From Clostridium sp. NkU-1 (lineage in GTDB: Bacteria; Bacillota_A; Clostridia; Lachnospirales; Lachnospiraceae): a stretch of DNA of 64,000 nucleotides. The notes under the pieces are model-generated. The model did no database searches. It saw only the letters and a list, made by a program, of their open reading frames with translations, and was not told where the DNA came from. Each line of letters begins with the position of its first letter. Position 1 is the first letter of the stretch. Position numbers and translations under genes: made by a program. The stretch covers positions 62,001 to 126,000 of the forward strand of contig BBDR01000008.1 of NCBI GenBank assembly GCA_001312405.1. The letters run 5' to 3'. Positions 19,130-28,570 of the stretch are shown here, piece after piece.

Positions 19130-19949
19130 TCAATCTTTTTCTATAAAGTCGGTACAGGCCGGGTCATATTCTCTCACGAAATAATCTGCATAAATCCGGC
19201 ATCCGCACGAGCCAAAGTAAGTACATTCATCACAGATATGCGCCTCTGCAGTCTCCCTTGCGGAAAACCACGAGAAATATTCATGGTCAAATCCAAAGTG
19301 TCTGTAAGCCATGAAACCGTTCCCACCTCCATATGTTCTTTTATACTTTTCTGCCTGGTACGGAGCAAAACCTGGGGCTCACAAACCTGTTTTAAATCCA
19401 GCAGTTCTTTGTATTGCGTTAAGTACTGCAGGAAAAAAATCCCTGCTTTCTTATCAAAATAAATGCTGCAATTGTGAGACAGATCCACGCAGTGGTCAAC
19501 AAATATGATGTCTCTGACTTTCCCCTTTAAAAGCCCTGCCTTTGCGATCTGTTTCCATTTTTCTCCACCGAAAGAGGAACTCCAGGCCACCCGCTCCGTG
19601 TCAAACATCCGGAGACCCGCTTTTAAAATATCGCTTTTGTTGTATACGGAGCAATCACGATAGACGTCATTTCTTGACTGGTCCGCCGAGTAATAGTCCT
19701 GTATATACTGGGAGCTTGAGATCTGCAATGGCGCAGTTCCGCCGCAACAACCAAAATCGTATAATCATAAATGGCTGACGCAAATTTCAGAATATATGTA
19801 TCCCGGAAATCACAAAACTCTCGAAACCACTGGCTATGACTATGTCTCATTGTTTCCAGATGGCTGCCCTGGTTGGAAGACAGCAGGGCTGAGATTGCCT
19901 CAATGGCATAAAATTCCTGTACCAAACAATAGATATTCAACAACTTCAT
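19130..19949 (-). CDS. Element protein of unknown function, two frameshifts
   Basis: Three overlapping frames join into about 273 residues: MKLLNIYCLVQEFYAIEAIS at the start, a middle part with SSSQYIQDYYSADQSRNDVY, and a C-terminus with ICDECTYFGSCGCRIYADYF. The last holds four cysteines that could bind metal. Breaks are near 19715 and 19320. Not recognised beyond its context in the element's accessory block. Confidence 0.5.
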
Positions 19950-20050
19950 ATGATTCCCTCTCTTTACCTATAGGAATGGTTTCCTTGTTCTTTGTATTTG
20001 TCAAACTGACACCCCTGACAGGGAAACAATCCTGTGACCGTCATTCCTTT

Positions 20051-20285
20051 TTACACGACCAATTCCAGCATAAAATTTTGGAACGCTTCATATGGAATAA
20101 TTTTTTTCTGTCACTGATTGATAGATCATCTGCAAAATATAATCCGCCTCTTTTGTATCAGGATCTACACCCCCGGCAAAGCACATGGTCGTAAATATGG
20201 CCCTGGCCTGTTCCGGTACGTGATCCTCATCCCAGCTGTTTTCTGCAATAAACTCCTGCAGATACGTTACAAGTTTCTCTTTCAT
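20051..20285 (-). CDS. Small acidic element protein, one frameshift
   Basis: About 77 residues starting MKEKLVTYLQEFIAENSWDE. The frame ends early at the A/T run near 20100; with one base removed it continues IIPYEAFQNFMLELVV. AGGAGGAAAG lies upstream of the ATG. No function known. Confidence 0.5.
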
Positions 20286-20380
20286 GAACTTTCCTCCTGG
20301 AATCTTCTGTTTTTCCGGAATGGATTTCTTTATTTGTTATCTATGGGAGCAGAAAATAAAATTCTTCTTTACCAAAGCCA

Positions 20381-21358
20381 TTACCCTAATGAGATCTTTT
20401 CTGACTTCCTGTTGTTCAAACATGCCTCCGATTTAAATATGATCTCAATCGTTTCAGAGGAGCGGGAATAACGGTATACCTGGTTGGACAGACGCTCCTC
20501 TTCCGGAACCTCGCTTTGATTGATCTCATTCACCATGGCACCAAGTTCTTCGTAAGAGTTCTCCCCCTGGTCTGGGATTAGCAGCGTTTCATGGATACTT
20601 GATGGAAGTATGATAAGATCCGCTCCCTGCTCCTTAGCAAATCCTTCCAGAAAGTTCTCATACAAGATACAGCAGGCGCCATTCATCATTCTTTGATTGG
20701 ACAGAACATATAACGGAACCTGGTCCTCTCCCAGCAGTTCATCCATGATTCCAGCATCACCAAAGTCTTCCAAATCTACGTTCAAAAACTCCCCTATACT
20801 GTCTTTCATATTCCTGATATGAGCCGGAAAAAGCTCTGGGGTATTCTTCTTTGCCAGTTGAAATAATTCCTCCTTCGTTGTGCCCCAGGATACCATATGG
20901 GTACTGTAAATAAGGGCCGTCATCTGTCCGCTTCTGCATTCACCTAAGAACAGATAGAAGACTACCGCGAGGTCCAGAAATTCCACATAAGGAACCTCTT
21001 TTAACAGCTCCTGATTAGACGCTCGATGTATGAGCTTATAAGCCACTTTATTTCTTAAATTATTAAAATCAACCAACTCCTCCATTGTTGTATTTCCAAA
21101 GGAGATATTCGCATTCTTTTCATAGAGACCCAGGAGCCGTCCTATGATTTCCTGCATTTCCATTCCCCGCTGAAACTCTTCAAAGTATGGATTCAAATAG
21201 ATCGTAGGAGAAAGATGTTCCTTTCCTTTGGAAATCACCAGCCCCTCCAGCACCGTATCATTATTCTTAAGAATCCGTTGAACCCTCACATGAAAACCAT
21301 CTCCTAACTGCTTTTCTATCTCTGCCTGAACCTTCAATAAGAACTGATTATATTCCAT
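20381..21358 (-). CDS. DUF5688 family protein
   Basis: About 325 residues, intact. DUF5688 proteins are frequent in Lachnospiraceae conjugative elements and have no known activity. The start MEYNQFLLKVQAEIEKQLGD at 21358 is preferred because GGAGG lies nine bases upstream; an ATG at 21373 lacks a site. Typical features are a central ISKGKEHLSPTIYLNPYFEE and a C-terminal region around VLSNQRMMNGACCILYENFL. The last residues (LNNRKSEKISLG) look like a replaced tail. Confidence 0.75.
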   Translation of the reverse strand: MEYNQFLLKVQAEIEKQLGDGFHVRVQRILKNNDTVLEGLVISKGKEHLSPTIYLNPYFEEFQRGMEMQEIIGRLLGLYEKNANISFGNTTMEELVDFNNLRNKVAYKLIHRASNQELLKEVPYVEFLDLAVVFYLFLGECRSGQMTALIYSTHMVSWGTTKEELFQLAKKNTPELFPAHIRNMKDSIGEFLNVDLEDFGDAGIMDELLGEDQVPLYVLSNQRMMNGACCILYENFLEGFAKEQGADLIILPSSIHETLLIPDQGENSYEELGAMVNEINQSEVPEEERLSNQVYRYSRSSETIEIIFKSEACLNNRKSEKISLG

Positions 21359-21475
21359 TTGCTTTTCCTCCATTTTTCTGGTAGTGTAAAATCTGATATT
21401 TCATTTTTTATAACAACTTATATTTTGATCATTCGTTATAGGAAACCTTCTTATATATCTCATCTTAAAAATGGG

Positions 21476-21781
21476 CTACTCGTTTCCTATGGCCTCCGCC
21501 ATATCTTTTTTGTCATAAACAAGCACTGCCGGTAAGTTGGAACAGCTGCTCCTATCAAACCGGTAGTACTTTGCATATGGATTGTCTTCTATGCTCTTGA
21601 TTAACGGTGCAACTTTCATATTTCGATCAATATTCTCCTTCACATAATCCAGTAATTCTTCCCGTTTAACAATAAGGTACTGCGTCAGACCGGCATTCTC
21701 TAAAATAGAATACATGTGATCAAGGTCTATGCCGTCATCTGCAATCAGCTTTTGGATATTCATCTCTTTCCCCATTTCCAT
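21476..21781 (-). CDS. Small unknown element protein
   Basis: 101 residues, starting MEMGKEMNIQKLIADDGIDL, with a central VKREELLDYVKENIDRNMKV and a C-terminal YYRFDRSSCSNLPAVLVYDK. No domain recognised. It lies about 118 bases upstream of the DUF5688 gene in the same direction. Confidence 0.5.
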   Translation of the reverse strand: MEMGKEMNIQKLIADDGIDLDHMYSILENAGLTQYLIVKREELLDYVKENIDRNMKVAPLIKSIEDNPYAKYYRFDRSSCSNLPAVLVYDKKDMAEAIGNE

Positions 21782-21974
21782 TACCTGCCTATTTATCTTT
21801 TGATTCCCTTATCTACTTAAAAAAGAAGCATCCCTTTTCGAATGCTTCTCTCCATGCTTCTTCCTGACAGTTCAAAAACTTTATGCGGTTTTCATCAGGA
21901 ACCTTTATTAAATTTTATAAAACGATGTTTTTTTCTCTGTTGTCCGCCAAAGACCCCCGTTTCTGTTCCTTGAT

Positions 21975-22244
21975 TCATTCGTTTTCCAGCATCATTCTGT
22001 AGATGCGGAACCCATCCTTCACGCCGGCGAAATATAAATACCGGTTCTCATCAGCGCACCAGGCGATCCAGTCATCCCAGAACGTTTCCATTTCCTCTTT
22101 CCATTCCTTTCCCAATTGTTCCAGGAGACCTTCCATTTTATGCTCAAAGCCTGCTTCCTTCGGGACAGGTCCCTCCGGACGGGCATTTAAAAGCATCTCA
22201 ATCCTTTCACAGATTACCTGATCCAGTAAATCTTCCACACTCAT
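21975..22244 (-). CDS. Small acidic unknown protein
   Basis: 89 residues with many Glu and aromatic residues (WKEEMETFWDDWIAWCADEN). A GGAGGTGATAAAAAATG ribosome site is clear. Resembles small accessory proteins of clostridial conjugative elements; function unknown. Confidence 0.6.
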   Translation of the reverse strand: MSVEDLLDQVICERIEMLLNARPEGPVPKEAGFEHKMEGLLEQLGKEWKEEMETFWDDWIAWCADENRYLYFAGVKDGFRIYRMMLENE

Positions 22245-22331
22245 TTTTTATCACCTCCCTTTTCTTTCCACGTCAGGAACACCCCTACACAGATAAAATA
22301 GCGTGCCCCATGATAATGCTCCTAAATCTGC

Positions 22332-22693
22332 TTATTTTCTGCACAGGGGGCAGTCCTTTTTCATATAGCTCTGGTAGATACGTCCGCAAACAGGGCAGAT
22401 CGCCAATTCCCCGATTCTAAACTGCTCATCAAGCCATGCCTCCGGGTCCTGTCCGGTAATACTTAGGAACATTTCCTCTGCGATCTCCTTCTGCCCCAGG
22501 CTCATTTCAAGAAGCTCCTCTCCGGTATAGCAGCGCCCAGTCCTATCCGGGATATAACAGGGTCTGTCCAGGGAATGACGGAACGCTTCCAGATCCTTAT
22601 AAGTCCCATTCGTAAAAAGCACTTCTTTGGAAACTGTCCGGACTGCCTGGTTGCCTGAGAAGCAATTTTTCTACCAGAACCATCCACTTTCAT
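22332..22693 (-). CDS. Small zinc-ribbon protein, one frameshift
   Basis: The start at 22693 overlaps the recT stop (ATGA). The first 23 codons (MKVDGSGRKIASQATRQSGQ) join after one added or lost base near 22625 to EVLFTNGTYKDLEAFRHSLD, giving about 120 residues. The C-terminus has a CPVCGRIYQ...CPLC zinc ribbon. Coupling to recT suggests a role in the recombination module, but this is inferred. Confidence 0.65.
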
Positions 22694-23490
22694 GCTGCCT
22701 CTCCACTTTCTGATATCTCCGGACACTCATTCCGGATTTCGCTCATATCCACGGAAATCTCTGTCTTAATCGTTTCATCCATGGACATGGCCTTTTGGAA
22801 ATCCACAGATACAGGTGCATATTTCAGCGCCCGCTTAATGACCGTCTTTTTCGCCATATCCTCATAATTCTCCGTCCACGGACTGTACTTGCTCCCAAAG
22901 GATTTTGAATATTTAGCGGCAAAGACATCCATATCTGCCTTATTGCTGACTTCAAATCCATACCCTCCATTGGACAGCCGGAACAGGCCGTAAATAAACG
23001 TGATCTCTCCCCGTTCCTCCTCTCCCGGACGGTGGACCAGCTTGGGGTCCAGCCCGTATTGATATTCAAAATAATCGAACTCCCGAACGGCCTGCCCCTG
23101 AATCACCTGGATCTGCCCTGTACGGTAAGCCAAGTCTATCATGCCTTTATATCCAATCTGAAACTGGCATTCCAGCACACCTTTGTTTTTATAAGGAATT
23201 AAATACGCTTGACCCAGCGGAGTGTTAGGCTCTAATCCAAGCTGGGCTGCATTCATCATGGCTGCAATAAAGGACATGGGGGTACAGCCTGCCAGCTCCG
23301 GCGTGTTATTGATGGCGGACAGCGCCATCCTTGTAAAACGTTCCGGGGTCAGTACCGCAGGCAGTGCCCGTTTGATTTCCGGTTCCAGCGCCTTTACCAT
23401 GTCTGCGATTGTCATGCTTTTTGTCAGCTTCACCTGGCTGTTCTGACCGGAAGCCTTTCTCTCCAATTCATTTTTTACATCAACTGCCAT
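22690..23490 (-). CDS. recT: RecT family single-strand annealing protein
   Basis: 266 residues. The family core is obvious: ALPAVLTPERFTRMALSAIN, MMNAAQLGLEPNTPLGQAYL, IGYKGMIDLAYRTGQIQVIQ and the C-terminal KKTVIKRALKYAP. RecT coats and anneals complementary single strands made by an exonuclease. Its partner, a YqaJ exonuclease, lies immediately upstream. The ATG at 23490 is chosen for its AGGTGG site; a GTG three codons earlier lies inside it. Confidence 0.95.
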   Translation of the reverse strand: MAVDVKNELERKASGQNSQVKLTKSMTIADMVKALEPEIKRALPAVLTPERFTRMALSAINNTPELAGCTPMSFIAAMMNAAQLGLEPNTPLGQAYLIPYKNKGVLECQFQIGYKGMIDLAYRTGQIQVIQGQAVREFDYFEYQYGLDPKLVHRPGEEERGEITFIYGLFRLSNGGYGFEVSNKADMDVFAAKYSKSFGSKYSPWTENYEDMAKKTVIKRALKYAPVSVDFQKAMSMDETIKTEISVDMSEIRNECPEISESGEAA

Positions 23491-23629
23491 TGTTTCCACC
23501 TTTCCATCGAAAAAGGACCATCCTCTCAGACGGCCCTCTCATCAACAATTAAAATATTAAATTCACATAATCACGCCTGGAATCAACAACTGAATATATC
23601 ATTTTGGCAGCACGGAACCCTTCCAGTGA

Positions 23630-24560
23630 TTACGCCGCCTTGATACTGAACCGCCTGGAACTGGTCCTGTAACTGAATTCTGTATAAATTTCCGGTTTCT
23701 CTGCCTTGATCCGTTTGGAATCCAGATGAAGCGTGTCCACGTTGCTCCAGGTCACGCGGTACTTTTCATTGTAAGCCATTTCATGATCCTTCATGAACAG
23801 CTTGATCTGCTGGTCGATCTGGTTCTTCTCCTCTCCCAGCTTGTCCATCAGCTTCACGATCTCCAGCCTGCGCCGGATTTTATCGTCAAATCCGGTCAAC
23901 AAAATGGCTGAGTTTTTTTCTGGCCGTGTGAAAATACTGCTCCAGCACTTCATCACAGGCTTCGGAACCATCCGGGTCCGGTATGATCCGCTTTACTACA
24001 TGATCGTTCCAGAACTGCTCTTCAATGGAAACAAGGTTCTTGATTAAGTCCTCATCTCTTGGGATTTCAGCATATTTGAATCCACGCCCTAAAATGACCA
24101 CAGCAATGTACCAGGTCTGCTTCCCGGTTACACTCATATAATGATGGCATTGGATTAAGTAATGGGCAGGGATTTCATCCTCCTTCCATTTATCCATGTT
24201 ATAGGCGCTAGCCGTCTTACATTCCAGCCCTGCATCCTTTCCCACAATCAGCCGGTCCACATCCGCAAGCATAAAAGGATGCTCTTCACTGCGGTACATC
24301 ATATTAGAGCGTCTCACCTTTAGCCCGGTTGCTTCCATAAATCTCCGGGCAACGTAATCCTCTAAATCCCTGCCCTGACGCATGGCTTCATTATCGATCT
24401 CTTTCACTTCCATGGTGGTCTTATCCTGGTAAACACTCATGGGACTTGCATAGGGATTCAGACCACATATAGCCCCGGCATCGGAACCGCCGATGCCGGT
24501 CTTTCTTAATTTAAGCCATTCTTCATGACTTAGGTCTGCTGTTGATATGCTCTTTGACAT
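23630..24560 (-). CDS. YqaJ-type lambda exonuclease family nuclease, one frameshift
   Basis: About 310 residues. The PD-(D/E)xK core is visible: GIGGSDAGAICGLNPYASP near the N-terminus, then DVDRLI and GLECKTASAYNMDKWKEDEI (Glu and Lys of the active site) and IQCHHYMSVTG. The frame breaks in the T7 run near 23916; removal of one base joins YFHTARK to NSAILLTGFDDKIRRRLEIV and the C-terminal helical part ending RRFSIKAA. It degrades one DNA strand and feeds RecT, so the pair gives the element its own annealing recombination. Confidence 0.88.
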
Positions 24561-24624
24561 AGACAGCCTCCTTCTTTTAAAAAATATTCCGTGTTACAAA
24601 TGATCTTCTTATATCCCGCTTATA

Positions 24625-25146
24625 TCAAGCTGCATCATCTGGCAAGGCCGGATCAATCAGACCCTGCTCTTTGAAACTATAAAACCCGGCCTCACCCAAA
24701 ATGATATGATCCACTAGGAAAACTCCCAGCAGTTTCCCGCATTTCCGGATTCTCCTGGTAATCGCCTGGTCCTCCCCGCTGGGTTCTGGGTCTCCAGACA
24801 AATGATTATGAAAGCAGATCACATAGGAAGCGTTATTCAAAAGCGCATGTTTAAAAATATTCCTTACATCCACACTGCACATGCTGACACCTCCTACTGC
24901 CGCAACTTCCGCCGCCATAGGCTCCAGTCTAGCGTTTAAGGACATGACAAGGACCATTTCCCTGTCAGCTAAGTCAAACAAGGGCCTTACCGCCTCAACT
25001 GCTTCCAGAGGGGAGGAAAAACATTTCATCCCGCATAGGGTCCTGTCCTCCTTTATCATCTGAAGGTGAATCATGCTGACATTCTTTTTTGGGCTTGGCC
25101 GTTTCATCATGTCAACGATCTTTTTTTCTTGTACTCCACATTTCAC
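24625..25146 (-). CDS. RadC-like JAB-domain protein
   Basis: 173 residues. The JAMM metalloprotease-like motif HNHLSGDPEPSGED is complete (about residues 111-124), preceded by MVLVMSLNARLEP. RadC-type proteins are widespread in mobile elements, often beside RecT or anti-restriction genes; their activity is not established. Shorter than chromosomal RadC (about 225) because the N-terminal helix-hairpin-helix is absent, as usual for element versions. Confidence 0.9.
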   Translation of the reverse strand: MKCGVQEKKIVDMMKRPSPKKNVSMIHLQMIKEDRTLCGMKCFSSPLEAVEAVRPLFDLADREMVLVMSLNARLEPMAAEVAAVGGVSMCSVDVRNIFKHALLNNASYVICFHNHLSGDPEPSGEDQAITRRIRKCGKLLGVFLVDHIILGEAGFYSFKEQGLIDPALPDDAA

Positions 25147-25256
25147 CTGCGAATCTCCTTTCCAAATGAAAAGAGGAAGCTTCCCTCTGCCAAACAGGAG
25201 GCTTCCTTTTTCACCACTTATTTTTTTCCACCCTTACAGGATTTTTCCCAAACTTC

Positions 25257-25523
25257 CTATAAAAGTTCCATTAACAGCATTTTTGTACCAACAAGCCCCT
25301 CATACCAACAGACACTTCTTGGGACCTCTCTAAGATAGCTTTCGGTCAGTTCCGTCATAGCCAAGTATTCTGTGATCTGCCTCTCGAACAGATCAAGGAC
25401 ATCAGGACAAGCTCCCGCTAGCAACAGTTCAAAGTCCTTGCACGCACGTAAGTTGTCCCACCGCCCATTAACATGGGTTCCATCCTCCGGCCCATTTCCT
25501 TCCCTTTGTAATTTCCCCTGCAT
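25257..25523 (-). CDS. Small unknown protein
   Basis: 88 residues with a helical C-terminal half (LFERQITEYLAMTELTESYL). No recognised domain. The hairpin and T run around 25176-25213 lie just downstream. Start uncertain. Confidence 0.4.
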   Translation of the reverse strand: MQGKLQREGNGPEDGTHVNGRWDNLRACKDFELLLAGACPDVLDLFERQITEYLAMTELTESYLREVPRSVCWYEGLVGTKMLLMELL

Positions 25524-25607
25524 ATCCGGCAGCCTCCTTTACAAAGTCTCAGAGAACACCGAAAGGAATATCCCCTGGGACCGACAGATGATACCACCCG
25601 GATCACC

Positions 25608-25980
25608 TCACTTTTTCAAGTATACAATAATGCGGCCATCTTTTCCGGTTGCTATCTGGTAATCCCGTCTTAACTTTTTCAAGACCCCAATACCGCCGCC
25701 GGCTACTCCGATCATGACGCAGTCACCGCTGCTTCCGTTCCTAAAATGGTGGCCGCAGGCGTCCCGGCAACCAGGCTGACAACACCGGAAGCACCACCCG
25801 TTATGGGCATCTGCATAAGAGCGATGATGCAACCGCCAGACAAACCAGGCAAAAGCTCCAGAGGGTAATGTTGATCTTATACAGCTTCTTTACCTTAGCA
25901 GCCAGGTCTCCCTCTAATTCGATCCGGTCCTTTCCATCCCGTACTGCCTGACCAAACTCTTCTTCATCACGAACATACAT
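25608..25980 (-). CDS. Small membrane protein of the element, frameshifted
   Basis: ATG at 25980 behind GGAGGG gives MYVRDEEEFGQAVRDGKDRI and a hydrophobic segment (LWSFCLVCLAVA). The frame then shifts more than once between 25830 and 25720 and ends in MIGVAGGGIGVLKKLRRDYQ and IATGKDGRIIVYLKK. About 124 residues when repaired. Similar short cytoplasmic-plus-membrane proteins precede DUF932 genes in clostridial elements. Role unknown. Confidence 0.55.
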
Positions 25981-25994
25981 GGTTTTTCCCTCCT

Positions 25995-26929
25995 TTACGA
26001 CGCCGTTACCAGCGCATATGCTTTGTCGATCATAGCATTTCCGTCCACCGTCCGGGCAAATAAACTCTCCCGGTAATTCGTCCGTTCCCGGAGCGGCTTG
26101 GAATGGGTGGCAAAATCAGAGACAGCATTGACAAACCGGTATGCATTCTTCCCCACATGCTGTAAATCCGGGGCAGAATAGTACCGGTCCCTCACTTCTT
26201 CCTTCATCTTCCGCAGGTTTTTCAGCTGCTGATCTGTCGCATTGTCAAGCAATGGGAACAGGGCATCAATGTATTCATAGACCTGTTTATCCGTCAGCTT
26301 CTGCCGGTTCAGCTGGTCAATGCTTCTTCCCAGCTCTGCCATATAGGCATCTGCATATAAAAGCGTATATCTGGCATCCTCCATCTTTCCCCGGATGTCA
26401 CCCACATGATTGGTGGACCAGGAACGTTTTGCCGTGGACAGCGCCAGGTTCAGCGTGTTTAAGCACACCACACGGATCGGTGTCATTGCCACCTTGATGG
26501 AACCCGATCCATCATGACTGTTCATAAATACCAGATAGGGCGTGACCTCATCCCCGCTGATGATATATCGCTGGGGAAGCTTCGCTAAATCCAGGTCCGT
26601 CGACCCTCCTGTAAGGAGCCGGCCGTTTCATACGTGACCCCTTCTCCTAACAGTGCATCCGTAAAGGCAAATGCCTCCTGATTCTGCACCACCTTATACC
26701 GGTCCGTCACTACGCCCAGTATCCGTTCATCATTGTCCCTTACATTTGCTTTAAATCCTAAAACGGGAATGCCATCGTTGGTCATGATATCTTTCTGGAT
26801 AACCTGCCAGTTAAGCCCGGCAAGCTCCAGGGCGGATTCTGAGGTGGGAGCCTCTGATACGGAAGTGCCAAGGCCATGCCAGGGCGCCTTTCTTCCTGTG
26901 TAGAACATTGTTTCAACTTCTGCAGCCAT
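25995..26929 (-). CDS. DUF932 / phage-plasmid-like protein (TIGR03299), one frameshift
   Basis: About 310 residues in two frames joined near 26600 (EEGRRTW to DLDLAKLPQRYIISG). The N-terminus MAAEVETMFYTGRKAPWHGL and the internal VTDRYKVVQNQEAFAFTD are diagnostic of the DUF932 family, which is common in phages, plasmids and conjugative elements and has no proven function. AGGAGGAAAG precedes the ATG. Confidence 0.85.
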
Positions 26930-27180
26930 TCTTCTTTCCTCCTGTCTTTGAATTCATTGATCTTATTTTTGTACCTGTTACATGATTTTTCATGTACTTT
27001 AAACTGTCCTCCTATTTTTTTCTTTCCTCTACACGTTTTTTTCCTCCTTTCCGAACAATAAAATACCCTCCGGCTATTAAAAGGCAGGAGGGCCAAGCGG
27101 GTTACCAGACTGGCCCTGAAAAGCTGCATTTTTCAGAAAGCCGCAAGTTCCTTACACCTGGTATTTTTCCGCAAAAGAAT

Positions 27181-27204
27181 CCCCAGGCCTTTAAGAGCCT
27201 GGGG
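27181..27204 (-). terminator. Terminator hairpin after the 24-residue peptide gene
   Basis: A perfect 8-bp GC-rich stem CCCCAGGC/GCCTGGGG lies 11 bases downstream of the peptide's stop codon and is followed on the minus strand by ATTCTTTT. Confidence 0.65.
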
Positions 27205-27214
27205 ACTGGTCCGG

Positions 27215-27289
27215 TTATTCATCTTTTCCTAATAATTCAAGAATGCAGGTAATTGCTTTTAAAATAACCGTGAGAATTTCTTTGTACAT
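27215..27289 (-). CDS. 24-residue amphipathic peptide in a structured mRNA (possible type I toxin)
   Basis: A perfect AAGGAGG is followed 8 bases later by an ATG and a 24-codon frame: MYKEILTVILKAITCILELL then GKDE. The peptide is hydrophobic/amphipathic with charged ends, like small membrane-active peptides. Ribosome site and start lie in the loop of a 14-bp perfect inverted repeat (27264-27277 with 27310-27323), and the terminator follows at once. TATAAT-like sequences lie just upstream. The unit looks self-contained. An antisense RNA, expected for a type I toxin, cannot be shown from sequence alone. Confidence 0.6.
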   Translation of the reverse strand: MYKEILTVILKAITCILELLGKDE

Positions 27290-27323
27290 GAAGTTTACCT
27301 CCTTAAAGGATTCTCACGGTTAT
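27264..27323. repeat. 14-bp perfect inverted repeat enclosing the peptide's ribosome site
   Basis: ATAACCGTGAGAAT and its exact complement flank 32 bases that contain the AAGGAGG and the ATG. In the mRNA, the 5' arm precedes the ribosome site and the 3' arm is formed by codons 5-9, so folding would lock the start region in a loop. Confidence 0.85.
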
Positions 27324-27373
27324 AATATTTAATTAAGATTATATACCTTTTATGAATGAAACTCTTTCTACTA

Positions 27374-27950
27374 CTATGGCATGGAATATTCCGCCGTTCT
27401 TACATAAGTCCCACCAAAACCTGGAAAATCCATTCCTCCAAAGCTTTGTCCCTCTAAAGAGGTTACGGTGATTGTATCAGCAGCGTCATATTCCAACTGC
27501 ATAGATGGAATATAATTACCCGCCTCATAAGCACTATATTCATAATATTCCCATATCCCATCCGTTCCATCAGTGTGAGCCACAAGATATCCCTCTGTTT
27601 CTCCTGCTTGATCTCCATAGCTTCCGCTAAAATATACCAAAAAGGAATCATCACCCGAAGAATATGTAATTTCCAATTCAGCCCCGCCCTCATTTCCAAG
27701 TTCTAACGTATAAACTCCGGTTATTGATTTTTCTTGGGGCTGATTATCTGCTGATTCATTCCCTGTATCTTTATTGCTGTAAGTGGAATCTTCCGTTTCC
27801 AACTGCCCATTATCCTAGCTAGAAGCAAGCTCTGTTGTTTCCCTCTCAGATGGATTTGCAGAAAATTCTGTTTCTTCTGTCTCGCTGGAAACATCCCCAT
27901 ATGATTCTTGTGTATTATTCTCTTGTACACCTCCAGGAGAACACAATAAA
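27374..27950 (-). pseudogene. Truncated secreted/lipoprotein remnant with in-frame TAG
   Basis: The C-terminal 142 codons encode a Gly/Asp/Glu-rich extracellular-type protein (ITGVYTLELGNEGGAELEIT; SGSYGDQAGETEGYL) with an acidic linker (SSETEETEFSANPSERETTE). A TAG at 27815-27817 interrupts the frame between linker and domain, likely a CAG to TAG change. The signal peptide is missing because the 5' end is fused to an IS66 remnant around 27950. Unlikely to be expressed normally. Confidence 0.6.
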
Positions 27951-28558
27951 AATGTGATCAACACCGGAAATATCCCCTGGCATAAAATTCCTTTCAACAC
28001 TTTAAGCGTATTGGAAAAAAAGAACCGGATCGGCTGAGTTGCGAATTCGTATGTTCATATGTTGAAATTGAATTTCTATTGGCACATCTTCCAGCCTGTA
28101 TTCTGTAACCACATGTTCTGCAGCTATGCTGCGATGATTCAAATCAGAACAGGTGTGGTTTGACAGAGGAAATGACGCTTCTGTTGGCAGCGCATCTTCC
28201 ACGATATTGATTTTGACAACATCATGCTGTGGTGAACGTTTCGCTTTTTCAGGATTCTTTGCAATGGATTCAGGTAAATCGAATACAGACTTCATACGCA
28301 GCCTCTTAATCCAGGTATAAAGGTGCTCGATGGTATCTGGTTTTCTATACACCATTGTCGGTCAGTCAGACCACTTTGTCGGCATTCCAGAACTTGTTGA
28401 TAAGTTTTTTTCCAGGCTAAGTATTTTTGATCGCATACCGCTAAACCTCCTCATAACATAGTAAACGTCTCCATTTTGGAGTAAACGTCTTCAACTTTTT
28501 ACTATTATTATGACAGGATTATTTTATAAGTAAATCCGCCGGGAGGTTAGACGCTTAC
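27950..28558 (-). mobile_element. IS66 family remnant (terminal repeat, tnpA, start of tnpB)
   Basis: The right end at 28558 reads inward GTAAGCGTCTAACCTCCCGG, matching IS66-type inverted repeats (GTAAGCG...). Behind it a broken accessory gene reads AWKKTYQQVLECRQSGLTDR, QWCIENQIPSSTFY and TWIKRLRMKSVFD, ending VLFSNTLKVLKGILC. This is the IS66 TnpA helix-turn-helix protein. A second gene starts MPGDISGVDHIFIV like IS66 TnpB and stops abruptly near 27950. The transposase TnpC is absent. The end lies 12 bases from the kwaB stop codon. Confidence 0.75.
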
Positions 28559-28570
28559 TAAGCTTTTCCC

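Noticed and set aside
19542..19778. Plus-strand frame within the 19.1-19.9 kb gene
   Set aside because: Shadow of a minus-strand gene whose frames join well.
25066..25338. Plus-strand frames of 86-90 codons near 25.1-25.3 kb
   Set aside because: Opposite radC and its downstream hairpin; low-complexity Phe/Ser/Pro composition and no ribosome site.
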